From positions 1 to 54,107 of the forward strand of contig SFMG01000020.1 of NCBI GenBank assembly GCA_004554455.1: a stretch of 54,107 nucleotides of DNA. The letters are read 5' to 3'. The translations under genes were made by a program, and so were the position numbers. Shown here piece after piece: positions 6,544 to 16,342 of this stretch. Numbering within the stretch: the stretch's first letter is position 1; each line of letters begins with the position of its first letter. Under the pieces are notes generated by a model. The model ran no database searches and was not told the DNA's origin. It saw only the letters and a list, made by a program, of their open reading frames with translations. The stretch is from Bacteroidales bacterium. GTDB taxonomy: Bacteria; Bacteroidota; Bacteroidia; Bacteroidales; UBA932.

Positions 6544-9500
6544 ATGAAACAGTTGAAATATATATTCATTTCGCTGGCCCTGATGGTTTCCATAGGGTTG
6601 TCAGCCCAGAACGGCAGCCGCAGGATAGCCGGCACCGTAACAGACGCGACAGGCGAACCAGTAGTAGGGGCATCGGTGCTCATTCCGGGAACGACGGTGG
6701 GCACCTCTACCGACGAGAGCGGACGCTATGTGCTCAATGTCCCTGAAAAGACACGCACTGTGGAAGTGGCCATAATCGGCTATGCCACCCAGAGCATCAC
6801 CCTCGGGGCAGACGAGACCTACGACGTAGTGCTCCAGGACGACACCACCTTCCTCGACGAAGTGGTCGTGGTGGGTTACGGCGTACAGAAGAAAGTGAAC
6901 CTCACCGGCAGCGTGTCTTCCGTGAGCTTCGACAGCGAGAGCGTCAAGTCCCGTCCTATGTTCGACGCTACCCAGGCCCTCTCGGGCTCTATGCCGGGCC
7001 TTCAGGTGATGCAGGGTTCAGGAAACCCTTACGGGGAGGGCTTCTCCATCCTCGTTCGCGGTACCGGCACCCTCAACTCTTCCGGACCGCTCGTACTCGT
7101 GGACGGTATGGAGCAGGGAATCGGCAACGTGAACCCTTCCGACATTGCCTCCATCAACGTCCTCAAGGATGCGGCTTCCTGCGCCATCTACGGTAACAGG
7201 GGTGCCAACGGTGTAATCCTCATCACCACGAAGAACGGCTCCTCCAAGGAGGGACGCGCAGAGGTTTCATACGACCTCACCCTGTCCTTCGACCAGCCTT
7301 TCAAGATCATACACACCGTTTCCGATATGGCCACCTATATGGAGCTCTACAACGAGTCCTGCGTGAACATAGGCGGAGCGCCGCAGTTCACCCAGGCCAC
7401 GATAGACCAGTGGAGGGCAGCGAAGGAAGACCCTATGGGCAGGGCCGAGTCCGGATACTATAATTATATGGCTTACCCTAACACCGACTGGTGGGATGAA
7501 ATCTACCAGAACAGGATGATGCAGAAGCACACCATCAGCGCAAGCGGCAAGGGCAAGGCAATGGGCTACAATGTGTCCCTTTCCTATATCAACAACCCGG
7601 GCATCATCGAGAACACCGGTTACCAGCGCTACTTCGGCAGGGTTAACGTCTATGGCAACGTCACCGACTGGCTCACCGTCGGAGGCCGCATCTGGGGCTA
7701 CCACACCGACCAGGAGAGGAGCAACGTGGGCTCACTCACCTCGCTGAACACCCAGAAGATGACTCCGGACATCTATCCTTACTCCAAGTCGCTCGGTCTC
7801 TACGGCGGTCCGCAGGCCTACGGCCAGGACCCTCAGGCCCACAACCCTCTCTGGGACATGAACACCAGCAGGGGCTTTACCAAGAACACCCAGTTCTTCA
7901 GCGACTGGTATGTCAACCTCAAGTTCCTCAAGTACTTCAGCTGGAACACCGACCTCTACTACAAGGACTACAGGCAGGAGGAGATGAGTGTGGACAACAG
8001 CTTCGGAAAGTACGACTTCCTGAACGACTCCTACGTAATCTCCCCTCCGGATCCTTCCGAGCTCTATTCATATATGTACAACAAGCGCGAGAACCAGGTC
8101 AAGTTCTCCACCATACTCAACTATAACCAGAGTGTCGGAAAGCACGACATTTCCGCAATGGTGGGCTATGAGATGACGCATTTCCAGTACCGCGATTTCA
8201 GTTCGACCAAGCTCGGTCTCCAGGACCCTTCCGTGGGTGACCTCAATGCAGTTGCAGAGCCTTATGCATCAGGCGGTTACGGTACAGAATACGCTGCACG
8301 CTCCTTCTTCGGCCGCGTAAACTACGCCTACGCAGGCAGATATCTCTTCGAGGCCAACCTCAGGGCCGACGGTTCATCCCGCTTTGCGCCGGAGTACAGA
8401 TGGGGCTTCTTCCCTTCCTTCTCCGCCGGATGGAGAATCAGCGAGGAGCCATGGCTCAAGGCAAGCGGAAAGGTTGACAACCTCAAGCTGCGTCTCTCCT
8501 GGGGCCAGCTGGGCAACAACTCCATTGGCAACTACGACTGGCAGTCCACCTACGGCAGCGCCAACTACGTGTTCGGCACCGACGAAATCACCAACGGCAT
8601 TGCCATCACCTCCATCAAGAACTACGCCCTCACCTGGGAGACCACTTCCGTGGCCAACATAGGCATTGACTTCGGTTTCTTCAAGAACCGCTTCACCGGA
8701 ACCATCGACCTCTACAACAAACTCACCGACGGCATTCTCTACACCCCTTCGATGTATATGGTGATGGGTAACGCCGGTGCTCCGAAACAGAACATCGCAG
8801 AGGTCACCAACCGTGGCATCGAAATCGAGCTCGGCTGGAAGGACCAGATAGGCAAGGACTTCTACTACAGCATCTCCGCCAACGTTTCCTACAACAAGAA
8901 CTGGGTAAGCAAGTACAAAGGACAGCTCCAGGAAGGTTGGGAAGTGGATCCGGCCACAGGCGAAAGGGTCTGGAAGACCAACATAGGCGATGTCTCCACC
9001 GGAAGCACCAACAGGGTGATCGAAGGTCACATGATCAACGAGTTCTATATGATGGACGCATACAAGGGCAGCGGCACCTACTGGAATGCCGACGGCTCTC
9101 CTGACGTGAACGGCGGTCCTGTGGACGGTATGATCAGAACCACCAACGACATGGCCTGGCTCAGGGCTATGATGGATGCCGGATACACCTTCTACCCTCA
9201 GCAGGGCATAGGCAAGCAGAAGATATGGTACGGCGAATACATCTACGCCGACCGCAACGGAGACGGCCTCTACGGCAACTCCTACGACAGCGCCTTCCAG
9301 AACAGGTCCACCACTCCGAAGGTCAACTATGGTCTCCAGGCCAGCCTCGGATGGAAGGGCATCGACTTCTCGATGAGCTGGGCAGGCGCCGCCGGCTTCT
9401 CCATCTACTACTACCGCCAGGCCTCCAACTCGTCCAACACCATCTACGGCTACGCAATCCCGCAGAGTCTCGTGGAAGACCGCTATTTCTTCGACCCGAA

Positions 9501-9816
9501 GAATCCTGACGACCCGCGCACCAATATCAATTCAAAGAATCCGCGCCTGGTCAACCTGACCTCCAGCCAGTCTTCGGCAACCTCTTCCCTGCACCTGTGC
9601 AAGGGCGATTTCCTGAAGCTCAAGAACCTGACCCTGGGCTATACTCTCCCGGAGAATCTCACCCAGAAGATCAAGATCCGCAAGCTCAGAATCTACGCCA
9701 CCGGCGAGAACCTCTTCGCAATCACCCAGTTCCCTGGCCTCGACCCGGAAATGCGCGCAACTGCGGGTTACTCGACCATGCGCCAGTATGCAATAGGTCT
9801 TAATGTCACATTCTAA
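6544..9816 (+). CDS. susC: SusC/RagA-type TonB-linked outer membrane transporter
   Basis: This 1090-aa outer-membrane beta-barrel imports oligosaccharides using TonB energy. The signal peptide ends near SIGLSAQN. A CarboxypepD_reg-like domain follows (RRIAGTVTDATGEPVVGASV), then the TonB-box/plug signature EVVVVGYGVQKKVNLTGSVS and a plug domain with LVLVDGMEQGIGNV. The barrel then runs to a terminal aromatic strand (YAIGLNVTF). The length is normal for the family. It lies 9 nt after the preceding lipoprotein gene and 18 nt before susD, so it is operonic. Its substrate is not encoded in any motif I can read; the neighbouring GH43, and possibly the GH27/GH-A enzyme, point to a plant-type side-chained polysaccharide. 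Confidence 0.95.
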   Translation: MKQLKYIFISLALMVSIGLSAQNGSRRIAGTVTDATGEPVVGASVLIPGTTVGTSTDESGRYVLNVPEKTRTVEVAIIGYATQSITLGADETYDVVLQDDTTFLDEVVVVGYGVQKKVNLTGSVSSVSFDSESVKSRPMFDATQALSGSMPGLQVMQGSGNPYGEGFSILVRGTGTLNSSGPLVLVDGMEQGIGNVNPSDIASINVLKDAASCAIYGNRGANGVILITTKNGSSKEGRAEVSYDLTLSFDQPFKIIHTVSDMATYMELYNESCVNIGGAPQFTQATIDQWRAAKEDPMGRAESGYYNYMAYPNTDWWDEIYQNRMMQKHTISASGKGKAMGYNVSLSYINNPGIIENTGYQRYFGRVNVYGNVTDWLTVGGRIWGYHTDQERSNVGSLTSLNTQKMTPDIYPYSKSLGLYGGPQAYGQDPQAHNPLWDMNTSRGFTKNTQFFSDWYVNLKFLKYFSWNTDLYYKDYRQEEMSVDNSFGKYDFLNDSYVISPPDPSELYSYMYNKRENQVKFSTILNYNQSVGKHDISAMVGYEMTHFQYRDFSSTKLGLQDPSVGDLNAVAEPYASGGYGTEYAARSFFGRVNYAYAGRYLFEANLRADGSSRFAPEYRWGFFPSFSAGWRISEEPWLKASGKVDNLKLRLSWGQLGNNSIGNYDWQSTYGSANYVFGTDEITNGIAITSIKNYALTWETTSVANIGIDFGFFKNRFTGTIDLYNKLTDGILYTPSMYMVMGNAGAPKQNIAEVTNRGIEIELGWKDQIGKDFYYSISANVSYNKNWVSKYKGQLQEGWEVDPATGERVWKTNIGDVSTGSTNRVIEGHMINEFYMMDAYKGSGTYWNADGSPDVNGGPVDGMIRTTNDMAWLRAMMDAGYTFYPQQGIGKQKIWYGEYIYADRNGDGLYGNSYDSAFQNRSTTPKVNYGLQASLGWKGIDFSMSWAGAAGFSIYYYRQASNSSNTIYGYAIPQSLVEDRYFFDPKNPDDPRTNINSKNPRLVNLTSSQSSATSSLHLCKGDFLKLKNLTLGYTLPENLTQKIKIRKLRIYATGENLFAITQFPGLDPEMRATAGYSTMRQYAIGLNVTF

Positions 9817-9817
9817 T

Positions 9818-9824
9818 AAGGAGG
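9818..9824 (+). promoter_or_regulatory. Shine-Dalgarno-like site before susD
   Basis: AAGGAGG lies 10 nt before the susD ATG. Strong Shine-Dalgarno sequences are rare in Bacteroidetes and few other genes here have one, so this may raise SusD synthesis relative to SusC. Confidence 0.45.
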
Positions 9825-9834
9825 ACACCGGATT

Positions 9835-11673
9835 ATGAAAAAATCAATCATTTATATATTGGCAGCTGCGGCAGTCCTGGCATCCTGCCAGAGCCTTGAC
9901 CTGACCAGCTCCTACCAAGTGGCCTCATCCAACGTGTGGGGCAAAGCCACTCTCGCTCGCCAGGCCGTGAACGGCATCTACAACGAATTCTATGTAAGGT
10001 CTTCCACCAACGTCAACGAGGACAACTGGAAGGTGATGTACGAGGCCTATTCCTCCGTTATGGATACGGACAAGAACTGGTGCGAGAACCAGAAGGTCTG
10101 CTACGGCGACGGAACCCCGGCCAACGGCACCTTCTCGGAGATGTTCAAGTATTATTACACCTTCGTGTTCAGGGCCAACGACGTGATCAGCCACATCGAC
10201 CAGGTGCCCGATATGGACGCTGCCGAGAAGGCTATGCTCAAGGCCGAGGCGAAGTTCCTCAGGGCCTATGGATATATGAACCTCAACGTGCTCTACAGAG
10301 GCGTGCCCCTCTACATGGAATACATTGAGAACGCAAGCGCAGCCAACAGGGCACGTTCCAGCGAGAAGGAAGTCTGGGAAGCCATACTCCAGGACCTGAC
10401 CGACTGCGTGAACGAGGAGAACCTTCCCGACCGCTACAAGGCCGGTTCCGAGAGCTACGGACGCGTAAGCAAGGCCGTCGCCCTCGCCTACAGGGGCCAG
10501 GCCTACCAGTGGATGGCAGCAAGGTCAGGCGAAGAGCCTGAGCAGTACATACGGCTTGCCCTCGAGGATTTCAAGGCCCTCGAAGACTACGGCTTCGCAC
10601 TCTACAAGGGCTCCGGGGCCGAGAGCTTCAAGATGCTCCTCAAGCCGGCCAACGAGCAGTGCGACGAGATGATATTCGCCATCAGATGCACCCAGAAGAG
10701 CGGTATGGGCAACCCTCGCGCCGTGCTTTTCGGAAACCGCGACACCGGCGTGACCTCGGGCGCCTGGAACAACTACATCCCGAACCCGGCCTATGTCGAG
10801 TCCTTCGAGAACGCCGACGGCAGCAAGTTCGACTGGGAGCAGTACTGCCCGGGCTGGAACGAAATGACCCCTGCCCAGAGGTCGGTATTCTTCCTGCGCA
10901 ACGAGATGACCGACTCCGAAATAGGCCAGATGAGCTCCTACGGCTCCGATATGAGCAAGTACGAGAAGTACACCAACGAAAGCCGCATCAAAGCCGCCTA
11001 CGACAACCGCGACCCGCGTCTGAAGATGTCAATCATCACCCCTTACTCCACCTATCTCGGCGGCATCTCCGGCACTGCATACACCTTCACCCTCCGCTGG
11101 CCATACAGGGCCGACACCAAGGAGCCGCGCGACATCAGGACCGACACCAACTCGATGTTCTACTACCTCTGGAGGAAATATGTTCCGGAAGGGCTCGAAA
11201 ACACCATACGCTGGGTCTATGAGCAGGACAACATCCTCTGCCGCTATGCCGAGATCCTGCTCCGCCGCGCAGAGTGCGAGAACGAGCTGGGCAACACCGC
11301 AGAGGCCGTAAGGTTGGTGAATATGGTTCGCGGCCGCGCCGGCCACATATTGCTGAACACCAACGAGCACACCACCGTCACAGGTCAGGAAGACATGCGT
11401 GAAAGGATACGCAACGAGTTCTACTGGGAGCTCGGCGGCGAGGACAGCATGTATTTCAACGAGCTCAGGTGGGGCGTATGGCTGGACAGAAAGTTCCGCG
11501 ACCGCTCTTCAGGCCAGTGGGGCGAAATGAACACCAACGGACTGATGCAGATCTGGGGCACCAAAACTTACACCTGGTACGCCCTCGGCGACTATGTGGA
11601 GGCCTGGCCTATCCCGGCAAAGGAACGCGAAATGAATTCGAATCTCACCCAGAACCCGGGTTGGAACGACTAA
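9835..11673 (+). CDS. susD: SusD/RagB-family glycan-binding lipoprotein
   Basis: This 612-aa surface lipoprotein caps the SusC barrel and captures the glycan. The signal peptide ends in a lipobox (AVLASC, lipid Cys at residue 18). The N-terminal region shows the helical TPR-like fold typical of SusD (AEAKFLRAYGYMNLNVLYRG). The C-terminal part carries the familiar segment YAEILLRRAECENELGN, then a motif like EFYWELGGE, and ends with the usual WPIPAKEREMN followed by NPGW. It is longer than average for the family (about 500-600). It forms the obligatory pair with the SusC gene upstream and is followed 10 nt later by the GH43 gene. Confidence 0.95.
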   Translation: MKKSIIYILAAAAVLASCQSLDLTSSYQVASSNVWGKATLARQAVNGIYNEFYVRSSTNVNEDNWKVMYEAYSSVMDTDKNWCENQKVCYGDGTPANGTFSEMFKYYYTFVFRANDVISHIDQVPDMDAAEKAMLKAEAKFLRAYGYMNLNVLYRGVPLYMEYIENASAANRARSSEKEVWEAILQDLTDCVNEENLPDRYKAGSESYGRVSKAVALAYRGQAYQWMAARSGEEPEQYIRLALEDFKALEDYGFALYKGSGAESFKMLLKPANEQCDEMIFAIRCTQKSGMGNPRAVLFGNRDTGVTSGAWNNYIPNPAYVESFENADGSKFDWEQYCPGWNEMTPAQRSVFFLRNEMTDSEIGQMSSYGSDMSKYEKYTNESRIKAAYDNRDPRLKMSIITPYSTYLGGISGTAYTFTLRWPYRADTKEPRDIRTDTNSMFYYLWRKYVPEGLENTIRWVYEQDNILCRYAEILLRRAECENELGNTAEAVRLVNMVRGRAGHILLNTNEHTTVTGQEDMRERIRNEFYWELGGEDSMYFNELRWGVWLDRKFRDRSSGQWGEMNTNGLMQIWGTKTYTWYALGDYVEAWPIPAKEREMNSNLTQNPGWND

Positions 11674-11683
11674 TCCAGATAAT

Positions 11684-12976
11684 ATGAAAACAATAGACAA
11701 ATATTTGCTTATATCCCTTGCAGCCCTGCTCCTTGCAGGCTGCAGGGAAAAGGTAATCGACGAAAGGCCGGTCAAACCGGAACAGGAAGACGACAAGTAT
11801 ATATATACCAAATATCAGAATCCCGTAATCCGCAACAACTGCGCCGACCCTTCCGTATTCGACGACCGCGAGCGCAGCGGCTACTTCTACGCCTACAGCA
11901 CCCAGAACGGTACCAGCGGCGACGCGAACTGCGTTTATCTGCCGGTTTACAAATCCACCGATATGGTGAACTGGGAGCTCGTCGGCAACGCCTTCGGCGG
12001 CATGGAGCGTCCTCAATGGATCAGCGGCACACGTATCTGGGCGCCGGACATCGAGTATATCGACGGACGCTACGTGCTCTACTTCGCACTCGGCCACTGG
12101 GAAAACCCAGCGCTCAGCGCCTGTGCCGTAGCCGTGTCCGACAGTCCCGAGGGACCTTTCACCTGGGAGAACGTCAAGGAAATCAACCCGCTGGCCAACG
12201 AGCACGGAATGCTGGTCGACTATGCCTCACAGGGCGTCTCCAACGCCATTGACGCGAATATCATACGCGACCAGAAGACCGGGGAGCTCTACCTTTTCTG
12301 GGGCAGCTTCGGCAGCAATTCCGGAGTATGGGCCATCCAGCTTACCGATGACGGTCTCGCCGTAGCTCCGGGGGCGCAGAAAACATATATCTGCTACGAA
12401 ATGGAGGGCACATACGTCCACTACAAGAACGGATATTACTACTGTTTCGGCTCTATGGGCAGCTGCTGCGCCGGAAAGAGCAGCACCTACCATATAGTCG
12501 TGGCCCGCTCCCAGAACATACTGGGCCCTTACGTCGGGAAGGATGGCAAGTATATGAACACCAAGAGTTCCGCCTTCAACAACACCAACAACTGGATAAT
12601 GTCCAACCCGGAAAACCTGTATTACGCCGGCACCGGCCACAACTCCGAAATCATAACCGACGATTCGGGCAAGGACTGGATGTGCTACCACGCCTACTGG
12701 CAGGGCAACAACTACGACGGCCGCTGCATGAATATGGATGAGGTGCTCTGGGGCGACGGCTGGCCATACTTCAAGACCGGACACCCTTCCGAGGGAAAAG
12801 TCTCAGGCCCGAGCTGGCTCAAGGCCGAGTCGAAGTCAGGCAGCATCACCATCGACAACGACAACGCAAAGCCGCTGCTCGAGACCGGAGACCCTTGCTC
12901 CTGCAGGAACACCTGGGATTACTCACCGAAAGAAAGCAATGAGTTCAATTTTTATGATATAAAGCTTTATGAATAA
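11684..12976 (+). CDS. GH43-family lipoprotein (arabinanase/arabinofuranosidase-like)
   Basis: The 430-aa product is a lipoprotein (ALLLAGC, lipid Cys at 20) followed by a five-bladed beta-propeller hydrolase domain. The three GH43 acidic residues are all present: Asp55 in NNCADPSVFDD (catalytic base), Asp190 in SNAIDANII (pKa modulator) and Glu241 in EMEGTYVHYKNGYYYCFGS (general acid). TRIWAPDIEYIDGRYVLYF is the usual second-blade signature. The resemblance is closest to endo-1,5-alpha-arabinanase-like members, but subfamily and bond specificity cannot be settled by eye. As a surface or periplasmic lipoprotein in the susCD operon it would trim glycan before or after import. Its stop overlaps the next gene's start by 8 nt. 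Confidence 0.85.
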   Translation: MKTIDKYLLISLAALLLAGCREKVIDERPVKPEQEDDKYIYTKYQNPVIRNNCADPSVFDDRERSGYFYAYSTQNGTSGDANCVYLPVYKSTDMVNWELVGNAFGGMERPQWISGTRIWAPDIEYIDGRYVLYFALGHWENPALSACAVAVSDSPEGPFTWENVKEINPLANEHGMLVDYASQGVSNAIDANIIRDQKTGELYLFWGSFGSNSGVWAIQLTDDGLAVAPGAQKTYICYEMEGTYVHYKNGYYYCFGSMGSCCAGKSSTYHIVVARSQNILGPYVGKDGKYMNTKSSAFNNTNNWIMSNPENLYYAGTGHNSEIITDDSGKDWMCYHAYWQGNNYDGRCMNMDEVLWGDGWPYFKTGHPSEGKVSGPSWLKAESKSGSITIDNDNAKPLLETGDPCSCRNTWDYSPKESNEFNFYDIKLYE

Positions 12977-15900
12977 AGTATATAGATATATTGTCGCCGC
13001 CTTGTCAAGCGCCGCTCTCTGCGCCTGCGTCAAGGTTGTGGACGCCCCGGTACCCAACGAAAGGCCAGACCGGCCCGAAGGACCGGCCATAGTTGACGGC
13101 GTTTTCGAAGTGACCAGAATGGCAATGACCAATGCCAACGTCAACTGGATTGACGGCTGCGAGGCCCTTGTTTCGGACGGGATACAGGAAAGTCCCGCCA
13201 CATACGTCATCGAGGGTTCACAGGGACTGAAAACGGTCCTGAAGGGAGAACTCAGCAGCAAAGCCGACCTGTTCTATATCGCATACCCCGCCTCCGGATG
13301 CAAGAAGCTTGCAGATGGTATCGCGACTTTTGAAATCCCGGCCGAGCAGACTGCCGGACCACAGGGAGAATCCCTCTGCCTTCCGGCGACCGCGTTTACC
13401 GCACTTCCAAAGGCAAATGCAGTCAACAATGCGGCCGCCATCGTGCTGAACATCCCTGCAGACAACATCAGGTCACTGAAAGTCAGCACTGCCAACGGCG
13501 AGCAGATTACCGGAACAATTGACGTGGACATCTACGCCAAGGAGGTCAGCGTCAAGGAAAGCGCATCTTCATCAGTGACAGTCAAGCCGTCCGGGGAAAA
13601 CTTCCAGCCGGGTACGGTCACAATCGCAGTCGTACCGGCTACGGTTTCCGGCGGCTTTAAGGTTGAAGCCGAAAGCAGCGACGGACAGGTTTCCACCAGC
13701 TGGTTCCGCGGGGAATATGAGCTTGAAGTTGCCAGAGCACTGGTTCTGGGCGAGGTCAACAGACCTCTTGCCGAGGAAGTCGCTTTCGAGGCCCGTGCGG
13801 AAGGACAGACCTCTTCGACCCTGACCGTATCCTGGTCACCAAGCAATTACAGCGATGCAGCAGCCGACGTTGCGATACCATACTCTTTCGCCCTTTACAA
13901 GGATGCAGCCTGCCAGGACCTCCACGTACAGTTCTACACTCCTGCATCACTGTCAAACTGGGAGAAGAGACATCCTAAGTTCATATTTACCGGACTGGAG
14001 CCGAACACCAGCTACTGGTTCAAGGCAGTCAGGGAGGACTATTCCGCTGAAACCCTCCAGACAAGCAATGTTCTCGAACTCAAGACCCTCGAGTCGAAAG
14101 TGGTCGCCGATGCCACCAGCGGCAATGAGGGAGACATCATCCTGAGCGAAGACTTCTCAGAACTCCTCTGGTTCGGTGACGGAGTGGGACAGGCAATGGG
14201 CTACATCAACGTTCCGGCATTCAGGGACGCTGCCCTTACCACCAATCCGGGTCCGGCACTCGGAGAGGCCAACGACGAGAGCCGCGTGACATTCGTAAGC
14301 TACGGCAACGAATCCCGTCTTTACAGCAAGATGGCCGCTGCGGTGTCCGGAACCCGTCTCGCGAAGTGGGGCCAGATCAACGAAGGTTCATCCAACCTCG
14401 TCTGCCTGCGTCCGGGCTATCTGAAACTCGGAGCAGAGAGCCGCATAGGCACACTTGTGACCCCGGAACTCAATTCCCTCCAGGAAGGCAAGTACAGTGA
14501 CCTCGAAGTCACTTTCAAGGCTGCACGCTACGAGAGCGACCCTCTCGAGGCCCGAGTGGTGGCTGTCAGCGGCGAGATGGACGGAGGCAACACCATCGCC
14601 TCCCCTGCCTACGGCAAGTCCTACCGTTTCAAGCTCAACGGGGAGTCTGGATGGAACGAATACACCCTTGTCGTCAAGTCTGTCCAGAAGGGCCAGCGCA
14701 TAGCCATAGGCATGGACAGAGAGGCGAACGGTTCCACCGCAGGTGCAAAGCAGATGAGGATGTACATCGACGACGTCACCATCAAGGTGGTTCAGGTTAA
14801 CGACAACCCTGAACTGACCGAGCCAGAACTTTCTGCAAAGGCAAGGTTCACTGATGCCACCGTAAGCTGGCTTCCGGTAACGGGCGCAAGCGCCTACAGA
14901 ATCTCCCTGAACGGAACACAGCTGGCTGACCAGAGCGAAACGAGCTATTATCTGACGGGTCTGGATATGAACACCGAATACACTCTGAAAGTGGAGGCCT
15001 ACGACCGCACCCAGGAGGCAAGCAGCGAGATTTCATTCAAGACCAAGAATGTTCGGCAGGTCAAGCTGACTGAGAGTTGCCGAAAGGCATCGTTTGAATG
15101 GGATGCATTGGAAGCCGATTATCCTCCTCTTGATCAGAACGGCAACAAGAGACTCTATCAAATGGAGGTCTATACTGATGCTGAATGCGCAAATTGTGTG
15201 ATTTCCTGCTATTCTTATAATGGTTACGCATCTACAAATACGACCTTTGCAAACTCCTCGTGGCTTGGCAAATCCGGTGGAGCCAACCTCAAATACAATA
15301 CAAGAATAACCGTCGGAGGTCTACAACCGGCAACGAACTATTGGTTCCGTGTCCGCAGTCTCGAACATGTCAAAATCACTCATCACTCAACAGGTGGCGA
15401 CAAGGAAATGTCCAATCCTGCGGGTACTTCGGAGTGGTCAACGCCTATAGCATTCACTACCCCTGTAAGACACGTTGAAAACGGGGACGATGTAGTTGCA
15501 TTCTGTAGTTTTGACGACCTTTGCGTGCACGCCGACTATGGTAATGCCTGTCCGGGTATCACTCCTGGAATAGGCAACAGGGGAGGTGTCGCAGAAGCCT
15601 GGAACAATGGAGCCAATTACTGGACAGGCAACTATTGCACCTATGAACTCGCTATCACCGGGCACGAAACCAAGACTTGGGGATTTGCCAATGACTGCTC
15701 ATCGTATGTGAATGGCGTAGCCAAGCCGATTGAGCGTAAACTCTACATCGGCAACAAATACTCCGGTGATATGGACGGCTGGTATGTGGATCAGGTGGCA
15801 CGTCCTGCAATGGGTGCAATTTTGCTTGATGCCAATAATGCATTCGTGGCAACGCCGGCATTGAATAGTGCGCTCCTTAGCGAGGAAGGTCGTGACTGCG

Positions 15901-16193
15901 TGTTGACATTCCGCTATATGGGTATCTCCAACAGTCCGGAGAATTATAATCAGCATCTTGCCATCAGGGTTTATGATTCAAGTTCTTACAGAGATGTGAA
16001 AACCATAGACCTGGCCAAGCCTTATTTGGAAGGCAGTGCGGCCAAGAATTCTGATTTCACTCAACTCTTTGATTGGAACTATGCCAGCATTGAACTTAAC
16101 ATCAAGAAGGGTGAGAGTGTGATGATTCTCAACCAAACGGGCTCTGGTGCTTCACGAATCGTCATCGACGAATTTAAGATAGTGACCAAGTAA
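12969..16193 (+). CDS. Large fibronectin-III lipoprotein, probable surface glycan-binding protein
   Basis: The 1074-aa product begins with a lipoprotein signal (SSAALCAC, lipid Cys at 20). An N-terminal beta region of about 270 residues is followed by fibronectin type III modules near 270-370 (STLTVSWSPSNYSDAAADVA), 616-695 (ATVSWLPVTGASAYRISLNG) and 695-835. Jelly-roll-like regions near 380-610 and 840-1074 resemble carbohydrate-binding folds. No catalytic motif is recognised. As last gene of the operon it fits a SusE/F-like binding protein. Base composition changes abruptly near 15050: upstream codons are strongly GC-ending and downstream ones clearly AT-richer, a sign of recombination within the gene at a domain boundary. 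Confidence 0.7.
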   Translation: MNKVYRYIVAALSSAALCACVKVVDAPVPNERPDRPEGPAIVDGVFEVTRMAMTNANVNWIDGCEALVSDGIQESPATYVIEGSQGLKTVLKGELSSKADLFYIAYPASGCKKLADGIATFEIPAEQTAGPQGESLCLPATAFTALPKANAVNNAAAIVLNIPADNIRSLKVSTANGEQITGTIDVDIYAKEVSVKESASSSVTVKPSGENFQPGTVTIAVVPATVSGGFKVEAESSDGQVSTSWFRGEYELEVARALVLGEVNRPLAEEVAFEARAEGQTSSTLTVSWSPSNYSDAAADVAIPYSFALYKDAACQDLHVQFYTPASLSNWEKRHPKFIFTGLEPNTSYWFKAVREDYSAETLQTSNVLELKTLESKVVADATSGNEGDIILSEDFSELLWFGDGVGQAMGYINVPAFRDAALTTNPGPALGEANDESRVTFVSYGNESRLYSKMAAAVSGTRLAKWGQINEGSSNLVCLRPGYLKLGAESRIGTLVTPELNSLQEGKYSDLEVTFKAARYESDPLEARVVAVSGEMDGGNTIASPAYGKSYRFKLNGESGWNEYTLVVKSVQKGQRIAIGMDREANGSTAGAKQMRMYIDDVTIKVVQVNDNPELTEPELSAKARFTDATVSWLPVTGASAYRISLNGTQLADQSETSYYLTGLDMNTEYTLKVEAYDRTQEASSEISFKTKNVRQVKLTESCRKASFEWDALEADYPPLDQNGNKRLYQMEVYTDAECANCVISCYSYNGYASTNTTFANSSWLGKSGGANLKYNTRITVGGLQPATNYWFRVRSLEHVKITHHSTGGDKEMSNPAGTSEWSTPIAFTTPVRHVENGDDVVAFCSFDDLCVHADYGNACPGITPGIGNRGGVAEAWNNGANYWTGNYCTYELAITGHETKTWGFANDCSSYVNGVAKPIERKLYIGNKYSGDMDGWYVDQVARPAMGAILLDANNAFVATPALNSALLSEEGRDCVLTFRYMGISNSPENYNQHLAIRVYDSSSYRDVKTIDLAKPYLEGSAAKNSDFTQLFDWNYASIELNIKKGESVMILNQTGSGASRIVIDEFKIVTK

Positions 16194-16218
16194 ATCTCGT
16201 TTCATTTTGTTGACTTGC

Positions 16219-16255
16219 AGCCAGCCGTCAGACTTCCAAGGAGGGGCGGCTGGCT
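16219..16255 (+). terminator. Terminator of the polysaccharide operon
   Basis: AGCCAGCCG at 16219-16227 pairs perfectly with CGGCTGGCT at 16247-16255, followed by a short T-containing tract (TTCC). It begins 25 nt after the fibronectin-III gene stop. Confidence 0.65.
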
Positions 16256-16264
16256 TTCCAACAT

Positions 16265-16303
16265 TTTCATATTCCTTGTATTTCATATCTTTTTGTTTCA
16301 TAT
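16265..16303 (+). repeat. Three TTTCATAT direct repeats upstream of the GH27 gene
   Basis: TTTCATAT recurs at 16265-16272, 16281-16288 and 16296-16303, spaced 16 and 15 bp. The regular phasing just upstream of a weak promoter suggests sites for a dimeric or oligomeric regulator; no regulator is assigned. Confidence 0.4.
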
Positions 16304-16317
16304 CTGTTTATATATTT

Positions 16318-16326
16318 TATCCTTGT
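16318..16326 (+). promoter_or_regulatory. Weak -7 box of the GH27 gene
   Basis: TATCCTTGT matches TAnnTTTG with one mismatch and lies 16 nt before the ATG at 16343, just downstream of the TTTCATAT repeats. Confidence 0.35.
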
Positions 16327-16342
16327 CAAAAAATTACGAAAT

